A stretch of 64,000 nt of DNA from Aquincolibacterium sp041674705 (GCA_041674705.1 JBAYVF010000004.1:48691-112690), one strand, 5' to 3'. Numbered from the stretch's first letter, positions 54,359 through 63,165 are shown. The notes: generated by a model not told the origin, from the sequence alone. Program-made: numbers and translations.

Positions 54359-55576
54359 ATGTCACTCATTGTTCAAAAATACGGCGGCTCTTCGGTCGCC
54401 AACGCAGAAAAAATCTTACGGGTCGCCGAGCGTGTGATCAAAACAAAAAAAGCCGGCAATAAAGTCGTCGTGGTTGTTTCCGCCATGGGCGATATGACGG
54501 ATGACCTCATCACGCTCGCGGATCAGATCAATAAAGATCCGGAAGAACGCGAGATGGATATGCTGCTCTCCACCGGGGAGCAGGTCTCGATCGCGCTTTT
54601 AGCGATGGCGGTCCACAAATTAGGGCATGAGGCGGTTTCCTTTACGGGCTCGCAGGTGGGGATCATCACGGATGAATTCCATAGCAAGGCCCGCATCCAG
54701 AATATTAGCGCGGACCGCATCAAAAAAGCCCTGGCGGCCGGAAAGATCGTGATCGTGGCCGGATTCCAGGGGCAGACGCCTACAGGCGAGATCACAACGC
54801 TCGGGCGTGGCGGGTCGGACCTGACGGCTGTAGCGCTCGCGGTGGCCTTGAAGGCGAAGCATTGCGAGATCTATACGGACGTGGACGGGATCTACACCGC
54901 CGATCCGCGTGTGATCCCGGAAGCGACCAAGATGGATGTCGCCACTTACGATGAGATCCTGGAGCTGGCGTCCCTTGGTGCGAAGGTGATGCACTCGCGG
55001 TCGATCGAAGTCGGTAAAAAGTTCAACATGCCCATTTGGGTCTGCAATTCCCATAAGGAAGTCAAAGGAACTCTTATTACAAAGGAGAACAAGAAAATGG
55101 AAGAAGTCGTCGTGAGCGGTGTTGCGTTAGCGGAAGATGAAGCCAAGATCACCCTGTTCGGGGTTTCGGACCGTCCGGGCGTGGCGGCCAATGTGTTCCA
55201 GACCCTGGCGGACGCGAACGTGAACGTGGACATGATCATCCAGAACAAGACCAATACGAATTCCACGGACATTTCCTTCACCGTTTTCAAGAACGAACTT
55301 GTGAAAGCTATGAAGGTTGTGAAGACGAATTCCAAGAAGCTCGGCGTCAAGGACGTCGTTTGCGACGAAAATGTTGCCAAGGTCTCGATCGTCGGGATCG
55401 GCATGCGCTCGCATTCCGGCATCGCGTCCAAGATGTTCTCGACCCTGGCCAAGAACAAGATCAATATCGATATGATCTCCACCTCGGAAATTAAAATTTC
55501 CGTCGTCGTCGCCGGCGATAAGGGCAAGCTCGCCGCCCGCGCCATCCATCAGGCGTTTGGGCTCGGCAAAAAATAA
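54359..55576 (+). CDS. lysC: Aspartate kinase
   Basis: 405 residues, monofunctional aspartokinase. LIVQKYGGSSVANAEKILRV opens the kinase domain; LSTGEQVSIALLAM and TLGRGGSDLTAVALAVAL with TDVDGIYTADPRV follow. Two C-terminal ACT domains (from about 260) give Lys/Thr feedback; the internal start EEVVVSGVALAEDEAKITLF could yield a separate beta subunit as in Bacillus (ATG at about 55098, after AAGGAGAA). AAAGGGAGC lies before ATG 54359. Confidence 0.96.
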   Translation: MSLIVQKYGGSSVANAEKILRVAERVIKTKKAGNKVVVVVSAMGDMTDDLITLADQINKDPEEREMDMLLSTGEQVSIALLAMAVHKLGHEAVSFTGSQVGIITDEFHSKARIQNISADRIKKALAAGKIVIVAGFQGQTPTGEITTLGRGGSDLTAVALAVALKAKHCEIYTDVDGIYTADPRVIPEATKMDVATYDEILELASLGAKVMHSRSIEVGKKFNMPIWVCNSHKEVKGTLITKENKKMEEVVVSGVALAEDEAKITLFGVSDRPGVAANVFQTLADANVNVDMIIQNKTNTNSTDISFTVFKNELVKAMKVVKTNSKKLGVKDVVCDENVAKVSIVGIGMRSHSGIASKMFSTLAKNKINIDMISTSEIKISVVVAGDKGKLAARAIHQAFGLGKK

Positions 55577-55587
55577 AAAAGGGAAAA

Positions 55588-55649
55588 GCGGTAAGCGTTA
55601 AGCGATAGTTTTTGACTTAACGCTTAGCGCCTAACGCTGATCGCTTACT
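55588..55649. repeat. Iterated-arm hairpin, AAGCGGTAAGCG family
   Basis: Left arm AAGCGGTAAGCGTTAAGCGA, loop TAGTTTTTGA, right arm CTTAACGCTTAGCGCCTAAC then GCTGATCGCTTAC. The cimA ATG begins 2 nt after the right arm, with no SD; the hairpin may hide or present the start. Confidence 0.9.
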
Positions 55650-57209
55650 ATGAAGAAAATACTATTCTACGATACAACGCTCCGTGACGGCTCGCAGGCC
55701 GAGGGAATCAGTCTGTCTTCGCATGACAAGATCCTGATCGCGAAACGCCTGGATCAGTTCGGTATCCATTATATCGAAGGGGGATGGCCGGGCTCGAACC
55801 CGAAGGACATGGAATTTTTTCATATGATCAAGAAGGCCGGGATCCGGCATTCCAAGATCGTGGCATTCGGTTCCACGCGCCGTGCCCACATGAAGGTGAA
55901 GGAAGATTCCCAGATCAAAGCGCTTTTAGACGCGGGGACCAAGGTCGTGACCGTGTTCGGGAAATCCTGGGATATGCACGTGACCGACGTGTTTAAGACC
56001 ACGCTCAAAGAGAATCTCCTCATGATCTATGAAACGGTCGCGTATCTCAAGGACCGCAAGATCGAAGTGATCTATGACGCGGAACATTTCTTTGACGGCT
56101 TCAAGGCGAACCCGGAATACGCGCTCAAAACGCTCCAGCAGGCCGCGAAGGCAGGCGCCAATAATCTTTCGCTCTGTGATACGAACGGTGGGAGCCTGCC
56201 GCACGAAGTGCGCCACGCGATCCTGAGAGTAAAACGTTCCGTGAAAACGCCGCTCGGCATCCATTGCCATAATGATTCCGAGCTCGCGGTCGCTAATTCC
56301 ATTCAGGCGGTGGGCGAGGGATGCGTTTTGGTCCAAGGGACGATCAACGGCTACGGCGAGCGCTGCGGGAACGCGAATCTTACAAGCATCATCCCCGACC
56401 TGCAGTTCAAGATGGGGGTGAAATGTTTTTCGCCGGCGAAGACAAAAGAACTTACGGCGCTCTCCCATTATGTCGCCGAGGTCTGCAATATGCAGCTTGT
56501 GAACAGTCAGCCGTTCACCGGTCGTTCCGCATTCGCGCATAAAGGCGGGGTGCACATCAATGCTATGGTGAAGAACGCCAAGACCTACGAACATGTGGAG
56601 CCCAAAGCCCTCGGCAATTACCGCCGTTACCTCGTTTCCGAGCTTGGCGGGAAGACCAACATCATGATCAAGGCCGAGGAACTCGAACTGCATTTCCGGA
56701 AAGATTCGCCGGAAACGCAAAAGATCCTGACCGAGATCCAGCGTTTGGAGCATGAGGGCTATCAATTTGAAGCCGCCGAAGCAAGCTTCGAGCTTCTCGT
56801 GCAAAAGCTTCTCGGAAAATTCAAGCCATTCTTTAAAACCGAATCCGTATCCGTGCGCACCGAAGAGATCGGCGCCGGCAAGCCGCGTTCGATCGCGGAT
56901 GTGAAGCTTACGGCCAAAGGCCAGGAACATTCCGAATCGGCGGAAGGGGATGGTCCGGTGAACGCGCTGGATTCCGCGCTCCGAAAGGCTCTTGAACGTT
57001 CCTTCCCGTCGATCGCTGAGATCCGTCTCACCGATTATAAAGTGCGCGTTGTCAATTCCGAGGCCGGGACGGCTGCCAAGGTGCGCGTTTTTATCGAATT
57101 CCAGGATAAAGACAGAAGCTGGACCACGGTCGGTGTTCATGAGAACATCATTGAAGCCAGCTGGAAAGCCCTCGTCGAAGCGATCGAGTATAAACTGCAC
57201 AAAGGATAG
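55650..57209 (+). CDS. cimA: (R)-citramalate synthase
   Basis: 519 residues. Condenses acetyl-CoA and pyruvate to citramalate, the threonine-independent route to 2-oxobutyrate and isoleucine. The HMGL-like barrel has ILFYDTTLRDGSQAEGISLS, YIEGGWPGSNPKD, IHCHNDSELAVANSIQAVGE and VQGTINGYGERCGNANLTSI. The C-terminal LeuA-type allosteric domain is at about 410-519. The GWPGSNPKD segment and length fit CimA rather than isopropylmalate synthase. No SD; the ATG follows a hairpin. It lies beside the threonine/lysine genes, fitting branched-chain supply. Confidence 0.94.
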   Translation: MKKILFYDTTLRDGSQAEGISLSSHDKILIAKRLDQFGIHYIEGGWPGSNPKDMEFFHMIKKAGIRHSKIVAFGSTRRAHMKVKEDSQIKALLDAGTKVVTVFGKSWDMHVTDVFKTTLKENLLMIYETVAYLKDRKIEVIYDAEHFFDGFKANPEYALKTLQQAAKAGANNLSLCDTNGGSLPHEVRHAILRVKRSVKTPLGIHCHNDSELAVANSIQAVGEGCVLVQGTINGYGERCGNANLTSIIPDLQFKMGVKCFSPAKTKELTALSHYVAEVCNMQLVNSQPFTGRSAFAHKGGVHINAMVKNAKTYEHVEPKALGNYRRYLVSELGGKTNIMIKAEELELHFRKDSPETQKILTEIQRLEHEGYQFEAAEASFELLVQKLLGKFKPFFKTESVSVRTEEIGAGKPRSIADVKLTAKGQEHSESAEGDGPVNALDSALRKALERSFPSIAEIRLTDYKVRVVNSEAGTAAKVRVFIEFQDKDRSWTTVGVHENIIEASWKALVEAIEYKLHKG

Positions 57210-57213
57210 ATCC

Positions 57214-57284
57214 AGCGGTAAGTGGTAAGTGATAAGCGGTAAGTCCTAGAGCTTTTTACTTATCCCTTACCGCTTATAACTTAT
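57214..57284. repeat. Iterated-arm hairpin, GCGGTAAGTGATAAG family
   Basis: Left arm AGCGGTAAGTGGTAAGTGAT then AAGCGGTAAG; loop CCTAGAGC; right arm CTTATCCCTTACCGCTTATA then ACTTAT. The valS start codon ATG is formed by the last repeat word (ACTTATGGC). No T-box features are present. Confidence 0.92.
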
Positions 57285-60138
57285 GGCTGAATTGGACAAA
57301 CAATACAATTCCAAGCAGGTCGAAACCAAGTGGTACACCCTCTGGGAATCCAAGGGTTATTTCCGCCCCGCGAGCGACCGCGGCCAAAAAACCTTCGGGA
57401 AACCGTATACCATTGTGATCCCGCCGCCGAACGTCACCGGCATTTTGCATATGGGTCACGCGCTCAACAGTTCCATCCAGGATATTCTTGTTCGCTGGAA
57501 CCGCATGAAAGGCCGCGACACGCTCTGGGTACCTGGCGTGGACCACGCGGGGATCGCGACGCAGAACGTCGTGGAGAAAAAACTCGCCAAGGAAAAGAAA
57601 ACCCGCTGGGACCTCGGACGCGAGAAATTCCTCGAAGAAGTCTGGAAATGGAAAAATGAAAATGGGTCGACCATCACGCGCCAGCTTCGCCGGCTTGGGG
57701 CTTCCTGCGATTGGACACGCGAACGGTTCACCATGGACGAAGGTCTTTCCAGGGCTGTCCGTGAAGCTTTCGTCACGCTATATGAACGCGGGCTCATTTA
57801 TCGCGGGCATTACATCATCAACTGGTGCCCGCGCTGCCAAACCGCTCTTTCCGATGAGGAAGCCGCTCATAAGGACGTGCAGGGCGGGCTTTATCACATC
57901 AAGTATCCCATCGCCGGCAAGAGCGGTCCTTATGAAAAAATGGGCGAAGATCATATCGTGGTTGCCACGACCCGGCCCGAGACGATGCTGGGGGACACCG
58001 CGGTCGCGGTGCATCCGACCGATCCGCGTTACAGGCATCTGATCGGAAAAAAAGTCATTCTTCCTTTATTGGATCGCGAGATCCCGGTGATCGCCGATGA
58101 TTTCGTGGATCCTGAATTCGGGACCGGTATTGTGAAAGTGACGCCCGCGCATGACCCCAACGATTTTGCGATGGGCCACCGGCACAAGCTTGAGCAGATC
58201 AACGTCATGACCCCGGACGGGAAGATCAACGAACGCGGCGGCGCCTACAAAGGGATGGATCGCTTTGAAGCGCGCAAAAAGATTCTCCAGGACCTGGAAG
58301 AACAGGGCCTCTTCGTCCGCCGCGATTCGCATTTGCATGCGGTCGGACACTGTTATCGTTGCGACACCGTGATCGAGCCGTATCTCTCCAAGCAATGGTT
58401 CGTGAAGATGCAGCCTCTTGCTGACAAAGCTCTCAAGGCGCACAAGCAGGGGAAAACCGTTTTTACTCCGGATCGCTGGACCAAGGTTTATCTGAATTGG
58501 CTCAAGGGCATCCGCGATTGGTGTATTTCCCGCCAGATATGGTGGGGGCACCGCCTTCCAGTTTGGTACTGCGCAGAATGCGCGCAGTCGCAAACTGGAA
58601 AGACCACAGACCAGAGACCACAGACCAGAGACCAAAAGCTCCAGTCTCCAGTCTCTAGTCTCCAGTCTGACGGAGCGATCGTGTCTCGTGAAGATATTAC
58701 GCAGTGTCCTCGCTGCGGTTCAAAGGACATCAAGCGTGACGAGGACGTTCTCGACACCTGGTTCTCTTCATGGCTGTGGCCCTTTTCAACTTTGGGATGG
58801 CCCGCCACTGAAGCGTCGGCGGGCAAGCCATCAAAATCTGCGGATCTCAAAAAATTCTATCCGACCTCCGACCTCGTGACCGCGCCGGAGATCATTTTCT
58901 TTTGGGTGGCGCGTATGATCATGGCGGGGCTCGAGTTCATGGGCGATGTTCCTTTCCGACAGGTTCATATTCATGGTACGGTCCGTGCGGCAAGCGGGCT
59001 GAAGATGTCGAAATCGCTTGGAAACTCCATCGACCCGCTCGAAGTGATCGAGGAAATGGGCGCCGATGCCCTCCGCTACAGCCTCGTAATGCTTTCCGCG
59101 CAGGATGTTTATCTTTCACGTGAAAAATTTGAAGTGGGCCGCAATTTCGCCAATAAGGTCTGGAACGCCTGCCGGTTCGTGTTGATGCAGCTTGAGGGAT
59201 TCCAGGAAGCTTCAACCGATACCCGGCAATTCGATAAAATAAAACTATCACTCCCGAGCCGATGGATCCTGTCGCGCCTTGAGGAAAAAATCGCGATGAT
59301 CGAGAAACAACTCACTCAATTCAGTCTCGCCCAGGCGGCGACCGAGCTTTATCACTTTGTGTGGGATGATTTCTGCGACTGGTACATCGAACTTGCCAAG
59401 CCCATGATTCTTTCCGAGGATCAGGCGCTAAAACTCCAAACGCAAAAAGTCCTTTTTTTCGTTTGCGAACGAATGCTCCGGCTCCTTCATCCCTTCATGC
59501 CGTTTATTACCGAAGAGATATGGCAGAAGTTCAAAGCCAAAGCCGACCAATCCGACCTCCGAGGTCGGAGTGGTCCGACCTCGGAGGTCGGATTGGGTCG
59601 ATGTCCCGATACCCTCATGCTTGCCAGCTGGCCCCAGGAAGAGAAAAAGAAATTCCACGATGCCGAAGCGCAAAAAGCCATTGGATTTTTGCAGGATGCC
59701 GTAGGCGGGATCCGCGATCTCCGGGTCCGTTTTCAGATCGCGCCGACCGACAAACTGAAAGCGGTCATTGTTTGCAAGGAACAGGCGACGCTGGAGACCG
59801 TGCAGGCCTTCGAGCGTGAGGTGAAAGTGCTGGGCCGGCTCGCGGAACTTCAATGTGTGCGGGAGTTCGAGAAAAAAGGGGCGATGGCGGCCAATTCTTT
59901 CGCGGCTTTTGATATTTTTATCTCGCTCGAGGGGGTCCTGGACCCGGAGACGGAGAAAAAACGGCTCCAGAAAAAGATCCAGGAGACCGAAGCATGGATA
60001 GAGACGATCCGTAAAAAAGTTGAGAACCCTTCATTCGCTCAAAAAGCACCCAAAGAAGTCCTAGAAAAAGAGAAAGAGAAACTCGCCGATGCCCAAAAGC
60101 TTCTCGTATCCTACCAGACCCAACGCGCCAGTTTCTGA
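57283..60138 (+). CDS. valS: Valine-tRNA ligase
   Basis: 951 residues, class I synthetase. HIGH motif PPPNVTGILHMGHALNSSIQ near residue 48, editing domain (TTRPETMLGDTAVAVHP), KMSKS loop GLKMSKSLGNSIDP near 570, anticodon domain, and a C-terminal coiled coil (DPETEKKRLQKKIQETEAWI). Three palindromic repeats are inserted in frame at surface-loop positions: 58593-58669 (encoding GKTTDQRPQTRDQKLQSPVS), 58799-58824 (GWPATEASAGKPS) and 59545-59598 (DQSDLRGRSGPTSEVGL). The catalytic motifs are untouched, so it should be active. The start codon lies in an iterated hairpin. nadC begins before its stop. Confidence 0.96.
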   Translation: MAELDKQYNSKQVETKWYTLWESKGYFRPASDRGQKTFGKPYTIVIPPPNVTGILHMGHALNSSIQDILVRWNRMKGRDTLWVPGVDHAGIATQNVVEKKLAKEKKTRWDLGREKFLEEVWKWKNENGSTITRQLRRLGASCDWTRERFTMDEGLSRAVREAFVTLYERGLIYRGHYIINWCPRCQTALSDEEAAHKDVQGGLYHIKYPIAGKSGPYEKMGEDHIVVATTRPETMLGDTAVAVHPTDPRYRHLIGKKVILPLLDREIPVIADDFVDPEFGTGIVKVTPAHDPNDFAMGHRHKLEQINVMTPDGKINERGGAYKGMDRFEARKKILQDLEEQGLFVRRDSHLHAVGHCYRCDTVIEPYLSKQWFVKMQPLADKALKAHKQGKTVFTPDRWTKVYLNWLKGIRDWCISRQIWWGHRLPVWYCAECAQSQTGKTTDQRPQTRDQKLQSPVSSLQSDGAIVSREDITQCPRCGSKDIKRDEDVLDTWFSSWLWPFSTLGWPATEASAGKPSKSADLKKFYPTSDLVTAPEIIFFWVARMIMAGLEFMGDVPFRQVHIHGTVRAASGLKMSKSLGNSIDPLEVIEEMGADALRYSLVMLSAQDVYLSREKFEVGRNFANKVWNACRFVLMQLEGFQEASTDTRQFDKIKLSLPSRWILSRLEEKIAMIEKQLTQFSLAQAATELYHFVWDDFCDWYIELAKPMILSEDQALKLQTQKVLFFVCERMLRLLHPFMPFITEEIWQKFKAKADQSDLRGRSGPTSEVGLGRCPDTLMLASWPQEEKKKFHDAEAQKAIGFLQDAVGGIRDLRVRFQIAPTDKLKAVIVCKEQATLETVQAFEREVKVLGRLAELQCVREFEKKGAMAANSFAAFDIFISLEGVLDPETEKKRLQKKIQETEAWIETIRKKVENPSFAQKAPKEVLEKEKEKLADAQKLLVSYQTQRASF
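58559..58669. repeat. In-frame palindromic insertion 1 in valS
   Basis: A CCAGTTTG/CAAACTGG pair (58559-58598) adjoins an iterated hairpin, left arm AGACCACAGACCAGAGACCA and right arm CCAGTCTCCAGTCTCTAGTC then TCCAGTCTG. It adds about 25 residues where other ValRS proteins run from the WYC-EC segment straight into V-S-xE-D. Confidence 0.85.
58799..58824. repeat. In-frame palindromic insertion 2 in valS
   Basis: GGCCCGCC-ACTGAAGCGT-CGGCGGGC adds about 8 residues between GWP and DLKKFYPTSDLVT. Confidence 0.7.
59545..59598. repeat. In-frame palindromic insertion 3 in valS
   Basis: GACCAATCCGACCTCCGAGG then TCGGA pairs with TCCGACCTCGGAGGTCGGAT then TGGGTC. It adds about 18 residues between the EEIWQKF helix and the MLASWP strand. 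Confidence 0.9.
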
Positions 60139-60979
60139 AGGCGGCTTTCCCGGGCATCCACTGCCGGTATCGCGCCGGACGCTGGGTTTTCTCAAGGAAG
60201 CTCTTCACGAAGACATCGGACACGGGGATGTCACCTCTCATTTGCTCATCCCGCCCCATGCCCGCGGAGAGGCGCGTGTGATCGCCAAGGCCCGCGGCAT
60301 TTTTTGCGGAGAACGGCTCGTGCGGGAGATCTTCAAGCTCATCGACCCGAAAGTGAAACTTGAATTCCGGATCCATAATGGCGGTAAGCTCCGGCCCGGG
60401 AAGATCGTTTTCAAGATGCGCGGAAATATCCGGTCGATTCTCAAGGCGGAGCGGACCATGGTGAACTTTCTCGGCCATCTCTCCGGGATCGCGACCATGA
60501 CGCGCCGATTTGTGAATCGCGTCAGAAAATATCCGGCGCTTATTCTCGACACGCGCAAAACGACCCCGATCTGGCGCGAGCTTGAGAAGGTGGCCGTGCA
60601 GGTGGGGGGCGGCAGGAACCACCGGCAGGGGCTCAATGAATTTATCTTTATTAAAGAGAATCACCGGATCCACGGAGATCTGAAAAAGCTACGACGTCAT
60701 CCCGGCCAGTTCGAGATCGAGGTGCGAAGTCTCGGAGAGCTTTGGGAAGCGATCGGCCTGCGTCCCAAGGTCATCTTGCTCGACAACTTCACTCCCAAGG
60801 AGGCCAAGCGCGCGGTGGAGATCGTCCGCAAGGAAGCTCCCGGTGTTATCCTCGAAGCCTCCGGCGGCATTACGCTCGAGAATGTCCGCAAATTCGCCGC
60901 CGCGGGGGTGGACACCATCTCGGTCGGGTCCCTGACCCATTCCGTCAAGGCCGTCGATTTTTCCCTCCTCATTGACTGA
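60089..60979 (+). CDS. nadC: Nicotinate-nucleotide pyrophosphorylase (carboxylating)
   Basis: 296 residues. Converts quinolinate and PRPP to NaMN in de novo NAD synthesis. FLKEALHEDIGHGDVTSHLL, VNFLGHLSGIAT, LILDTRKTTPIWRELEKVAV and the GGGRNHRQGLNEFIFIKENH stretch are conserved, as are VILLDNFTPKEAKRAV and EASGGITLENVRKFAAAGVD. ATG 60089 overlaps valS by 50 nt; a later start would remove the variable N-terminal ~25 residues only. uvrB starts 1 nt after its stop. Confidence 0.95.
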   Translation: MPKSFSYPTRPNAPVSEGGFPGHPLPVSRRTLGFLKEALHEDIGHGDVTSHLLIPPHARGEARVIAKARGIFCGERLVREIFKLIDPKVKLEFRIHNGGKLRPGKIVFKMRGNIRSILKAERTMVNFLGHLSGIATMTRRFVNRVRKYPALILDTRKTTPIWRELEKVAVQVGGGRNHRQGLNEFIFIKENHRIHGDLKKLRRHPGQFEIEVRSLGELWEAIGLRPKVILLDNFTPKEAKRAVEIVRKEAPGVILEASGGITLENVRKFAAAGVDTISVGSLTHSVKAVDFSLLID

Positions 60980-60980
60980 T

Positions 60981-63083
60981 ATGAGCCTTTTCCGCCTCGT
61001 TTCGGACATGAAGCCGAAAGGGGATCAGCCCCAAGCCATCCAGAAACTTGTGGAAGGATTCCGGGCGGGGAAGAAAGAACAGGTCCTCAAGGGCGTCACC
61101 GGTTCCGGCAAAACGTTCACCATGGCGCATGTGATCGCCCAGTTGGGCAAGCCCACGCTTCTCATCTCCCACAATAAAACCCTCGCGGCCCAGCTTTATT
61201 CCGAGCTCAAGGAATTCTTTCCTGAAAATGCCGTCGAGTATTTCGTGTCCTATTACGATTATTACCAGCCCGAGGCGTATATCCCGCACACGGACACCTA
61301 TATTGAAAAGGACGCCTCGATCAACGAAGACCTCGACCGCCTGCGCCTTTCCGCCACGAGCTCCATTCTTTCTCGCAAAGATTGCATCATTGTCTCCAGT
61401 GTTTCGTGCATCTACGGCCTCGGCGCGCCGGAGGATTGGCAGGGGCTCCTTATCACGATCACGAAGGGCGCGATCGCGGACCGGGATAAATTTTTATCAA
61501 GTCTGATCGGCCTTCAATATGAAAGGGTCGACACCGAACTCCGGCGCGGAACCTTCCGCGTGCGCGGCGGCAGGATCGATCTTTTGCCGTCCTACGGACA
61601 GAATCCTTATCGCATTGATTTCGGTCCCAATACCAATCAATCGGAGCGAAGCGGAGATTGGGGCCGTTCAAACTACCATCCTGGAAAAGAAATGAAAAGT
61701 TTGGGCGGTCCTGAGACGATCGAACGGATCACGCTTCTCGATCCCGTAAAACTCACGGCTATCCGCGAAATCGAAAAGCTCGCGATCTATCCGGCCAAGC
61801 ATTTCGTGACGCCGGGCGACCGTCTGGAGGCGGCGATCGTGTCGATCGAGCAGGAAATGAAAGAGCATGTCAAGAAACTCACTTCCGAAGGCAAGGACCT
61901 GGAGGCCAAGCGCCTGGAATCGCGCACGTACTATGATCTGGAGATGCTCAAGGAAGTAGGTTATTGCTCGGGTGTGGAGAATTATTCGCGCCATCTTTCC
62001 GGTCGGGCGCCGGGTTCCACGCCTTACACGCTCATGGATTATTTCCCCAAAGATTTCCTCGTGATCATCGACGAATCGCATCAAAGCGTGCCGCAGATCC
62101 GGGGGATGTTTAATGGCGACGCCTCGCGGAAAAAGGTGCTGGTCGACCACGGGTTCCGCTTGCCTTCCGCCCTTGATAACCGGCCGCTCCGGTTCCCGGA
62201 ATTCGAAGCGAAACTAAACCAGTGTCTTTACGTTTCGGCTACGCCGGGGCCTTATGAAATGGGCCGCGCGCCGGACGTGGCGGAGCAGATCATTCGTCCC
62301 ACGGGACTTATGGATCCCGAGATCGAGGTCCGGAAGACCGAAGGCCAGATCGATGATCTGATCGCGGAAGTCCGGGCGCGGGCGGAAAAATCAGAGCGGA
62401 CGATCGTCACGACTCTGACCAAGAAAATGGCTGAAGATCTGAGCCGGTACTTGAAGGAGCTCGGGATTAAGGTGAATTACATCCACTCCGAATTTGACGC
62501 GTTCGAACGGGTCGAAATCCTCCGGGATTTTCGCCTTAAGAAATACGATTGCGTGATCGGCGTGAATCTCTTGCGCGAAGGCCTGGACCTTCCGGAGGTG
62601 TCTCTGGTGATCGTGCTCGACGCGGATAAAGAAGGATTTTTAAGGAGCGACGTTTCCCTTATCCAGATCGCGGGCCGCGCCGCGCGTCATATTAACGGCA
62701 AAGTCATCATGTATGGCGACAAGGAGACGGATTCCATGAAACGGGCGATCGACGAGACCTTACGCCGCCGCAAGATCCAGGCGGACTACAATATTGCGAA
62801 CAAGATCACACCGGTTTCGATCCAAAAAGAGATCAAGGACGGGATCGAGCAATGGAAAAAGGCCGAGGAATTCGTCCACGATGTCGTCCATGAATCCGGG
62901 AAAGAATACGAGGCCAAGAACTACCTCGCGTTCCTCAAACAACGCATGGAAGCCTCGGCCCGGGCCCTGGAGTTCGATAAGGCCGCCCGCTATCGCGACG
63001 AGATCCGGCGGATCGAAGGGGAGAACGGTTCAAAGAAAAGTGTGTTGAAGGAAGCTGCCCGTCCGTCCCGCAAAAAACGCTAG
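60981..63083 (+). CDS. uvrB: UvrABC excinuclease subunit B
   Basis: 700 residues. SLFRLVSDMKPKGDQPQAIQ opens; Walker A GVTGSGKTFTM, beta-hairpin region YYDYYQPEAYIPHTDTYIEK, helicase motifs IIDESHQSVPQIRGMFNGD and GLDLPEVSLVIVLDADKEGF, C-terminal UVR motif (ALEFDKAARYRDEIRRIE). A palindromic repeat is inserted in frame in domain 2 at 61623-61667 (PNTNQSERSGDWGRSNYH), replacing the short F-x-G-D-E-I turn. ATG 60981 is chosen over TTG 60972, directly after nadC. Confidence 0.97.
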   Translation: MSLFRLVSDMKPKGDQPQAIQKLVEGFRAGKKEQVLKGVTGSGKTFTMAHVIAQLGKPTLLISHNKTLAAQLYSELKEFFPENAVEYFVSYYDYYQPEAYIPHTDTYIEKDASINEDLDRLRLSATSSILSRKDCIIVSSVSCIYGLGAPEDWQGLLITITKGAIADRDKFLSSLIGLQYERVDTELRRGTFRVRGGRIDLLPSYGQNPYRIDFGPNTNQSERSGDWGRSNYHPGKEMKSLGGPETIERITLLDPVKLTAIREIEKLAIYPAKHFVTPGDRLEAAIVSIEQEMKEHVKKLTSEGKDLEAKRLESRTYYDLEMLKEVGYCSGVENYSRHLSGRAPGSTPYTLMDYFPKDFLVIIDESHQSVPQIRGMFNGDASRKKVLVDHGFRLPSALDNRPLRFPEFEAKLNQCLYVSATPGPYEMGRAPDVAEQIIRPTGLMDPEIEVRKTEGQIDDLIAEVRARAEKSERTIVTTLTKKMAEDLSRYLKELGIKVNYIHSEFDAFERVEILRDFRLKKYDCVIGVNLLREGLDLPEVSLVIVLDADKEGFLRSDVSLIQIAGRAARHINGKVIMYGDKETDSMKRAIDETLRRRKIQADYNIANKITPVSIQKEIKDGIEQWKKAEEFVHDVVHESGKEYEAKNYLAFLKQRMEASARALEFDKAARYRDEIRRIEGENGSKKSVLKEAARPSRKKR
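61623..61667. repeat. In-frame TCCCAATACC palindrome in uvrB
   Basis: GGTCCCAATACCAATCAATC (61623-61642) and GAGATTGGGGCC (about 61654-61665) flank a GGAGCGAAGCG centre. The arms match the intergenic palindromes at 45093-45143 (inverted orientation) and 17405-17453, but with a different centre. Confidence 0.88.
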
Positions 63084-63165
63084 TTGGAGATGCTCGATTT
63101 TTCAGGAGAAATGATTTCCGGAAGATTCTGGGTCCCCCCGGCGGACTGTCTCGCTTTAAAGCAGA

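Noticed and set aside
55926..57200. 424-codon - strand frame
   Set aside because: Antisense to cimA, no family features.
57210..57282. T-box riboswitch before valS
   Set aside because: The leader is fully taken up by an iterated hairpin; no AGGGTGGNACCGCG-type T-box or specifier loop.
55588..57284. CRISPR array or tandem-repeat locus
   Set aside because: The iterated words look array-like, but there are no regular unique spacers, no cas genes, and the words form hairpin arms.
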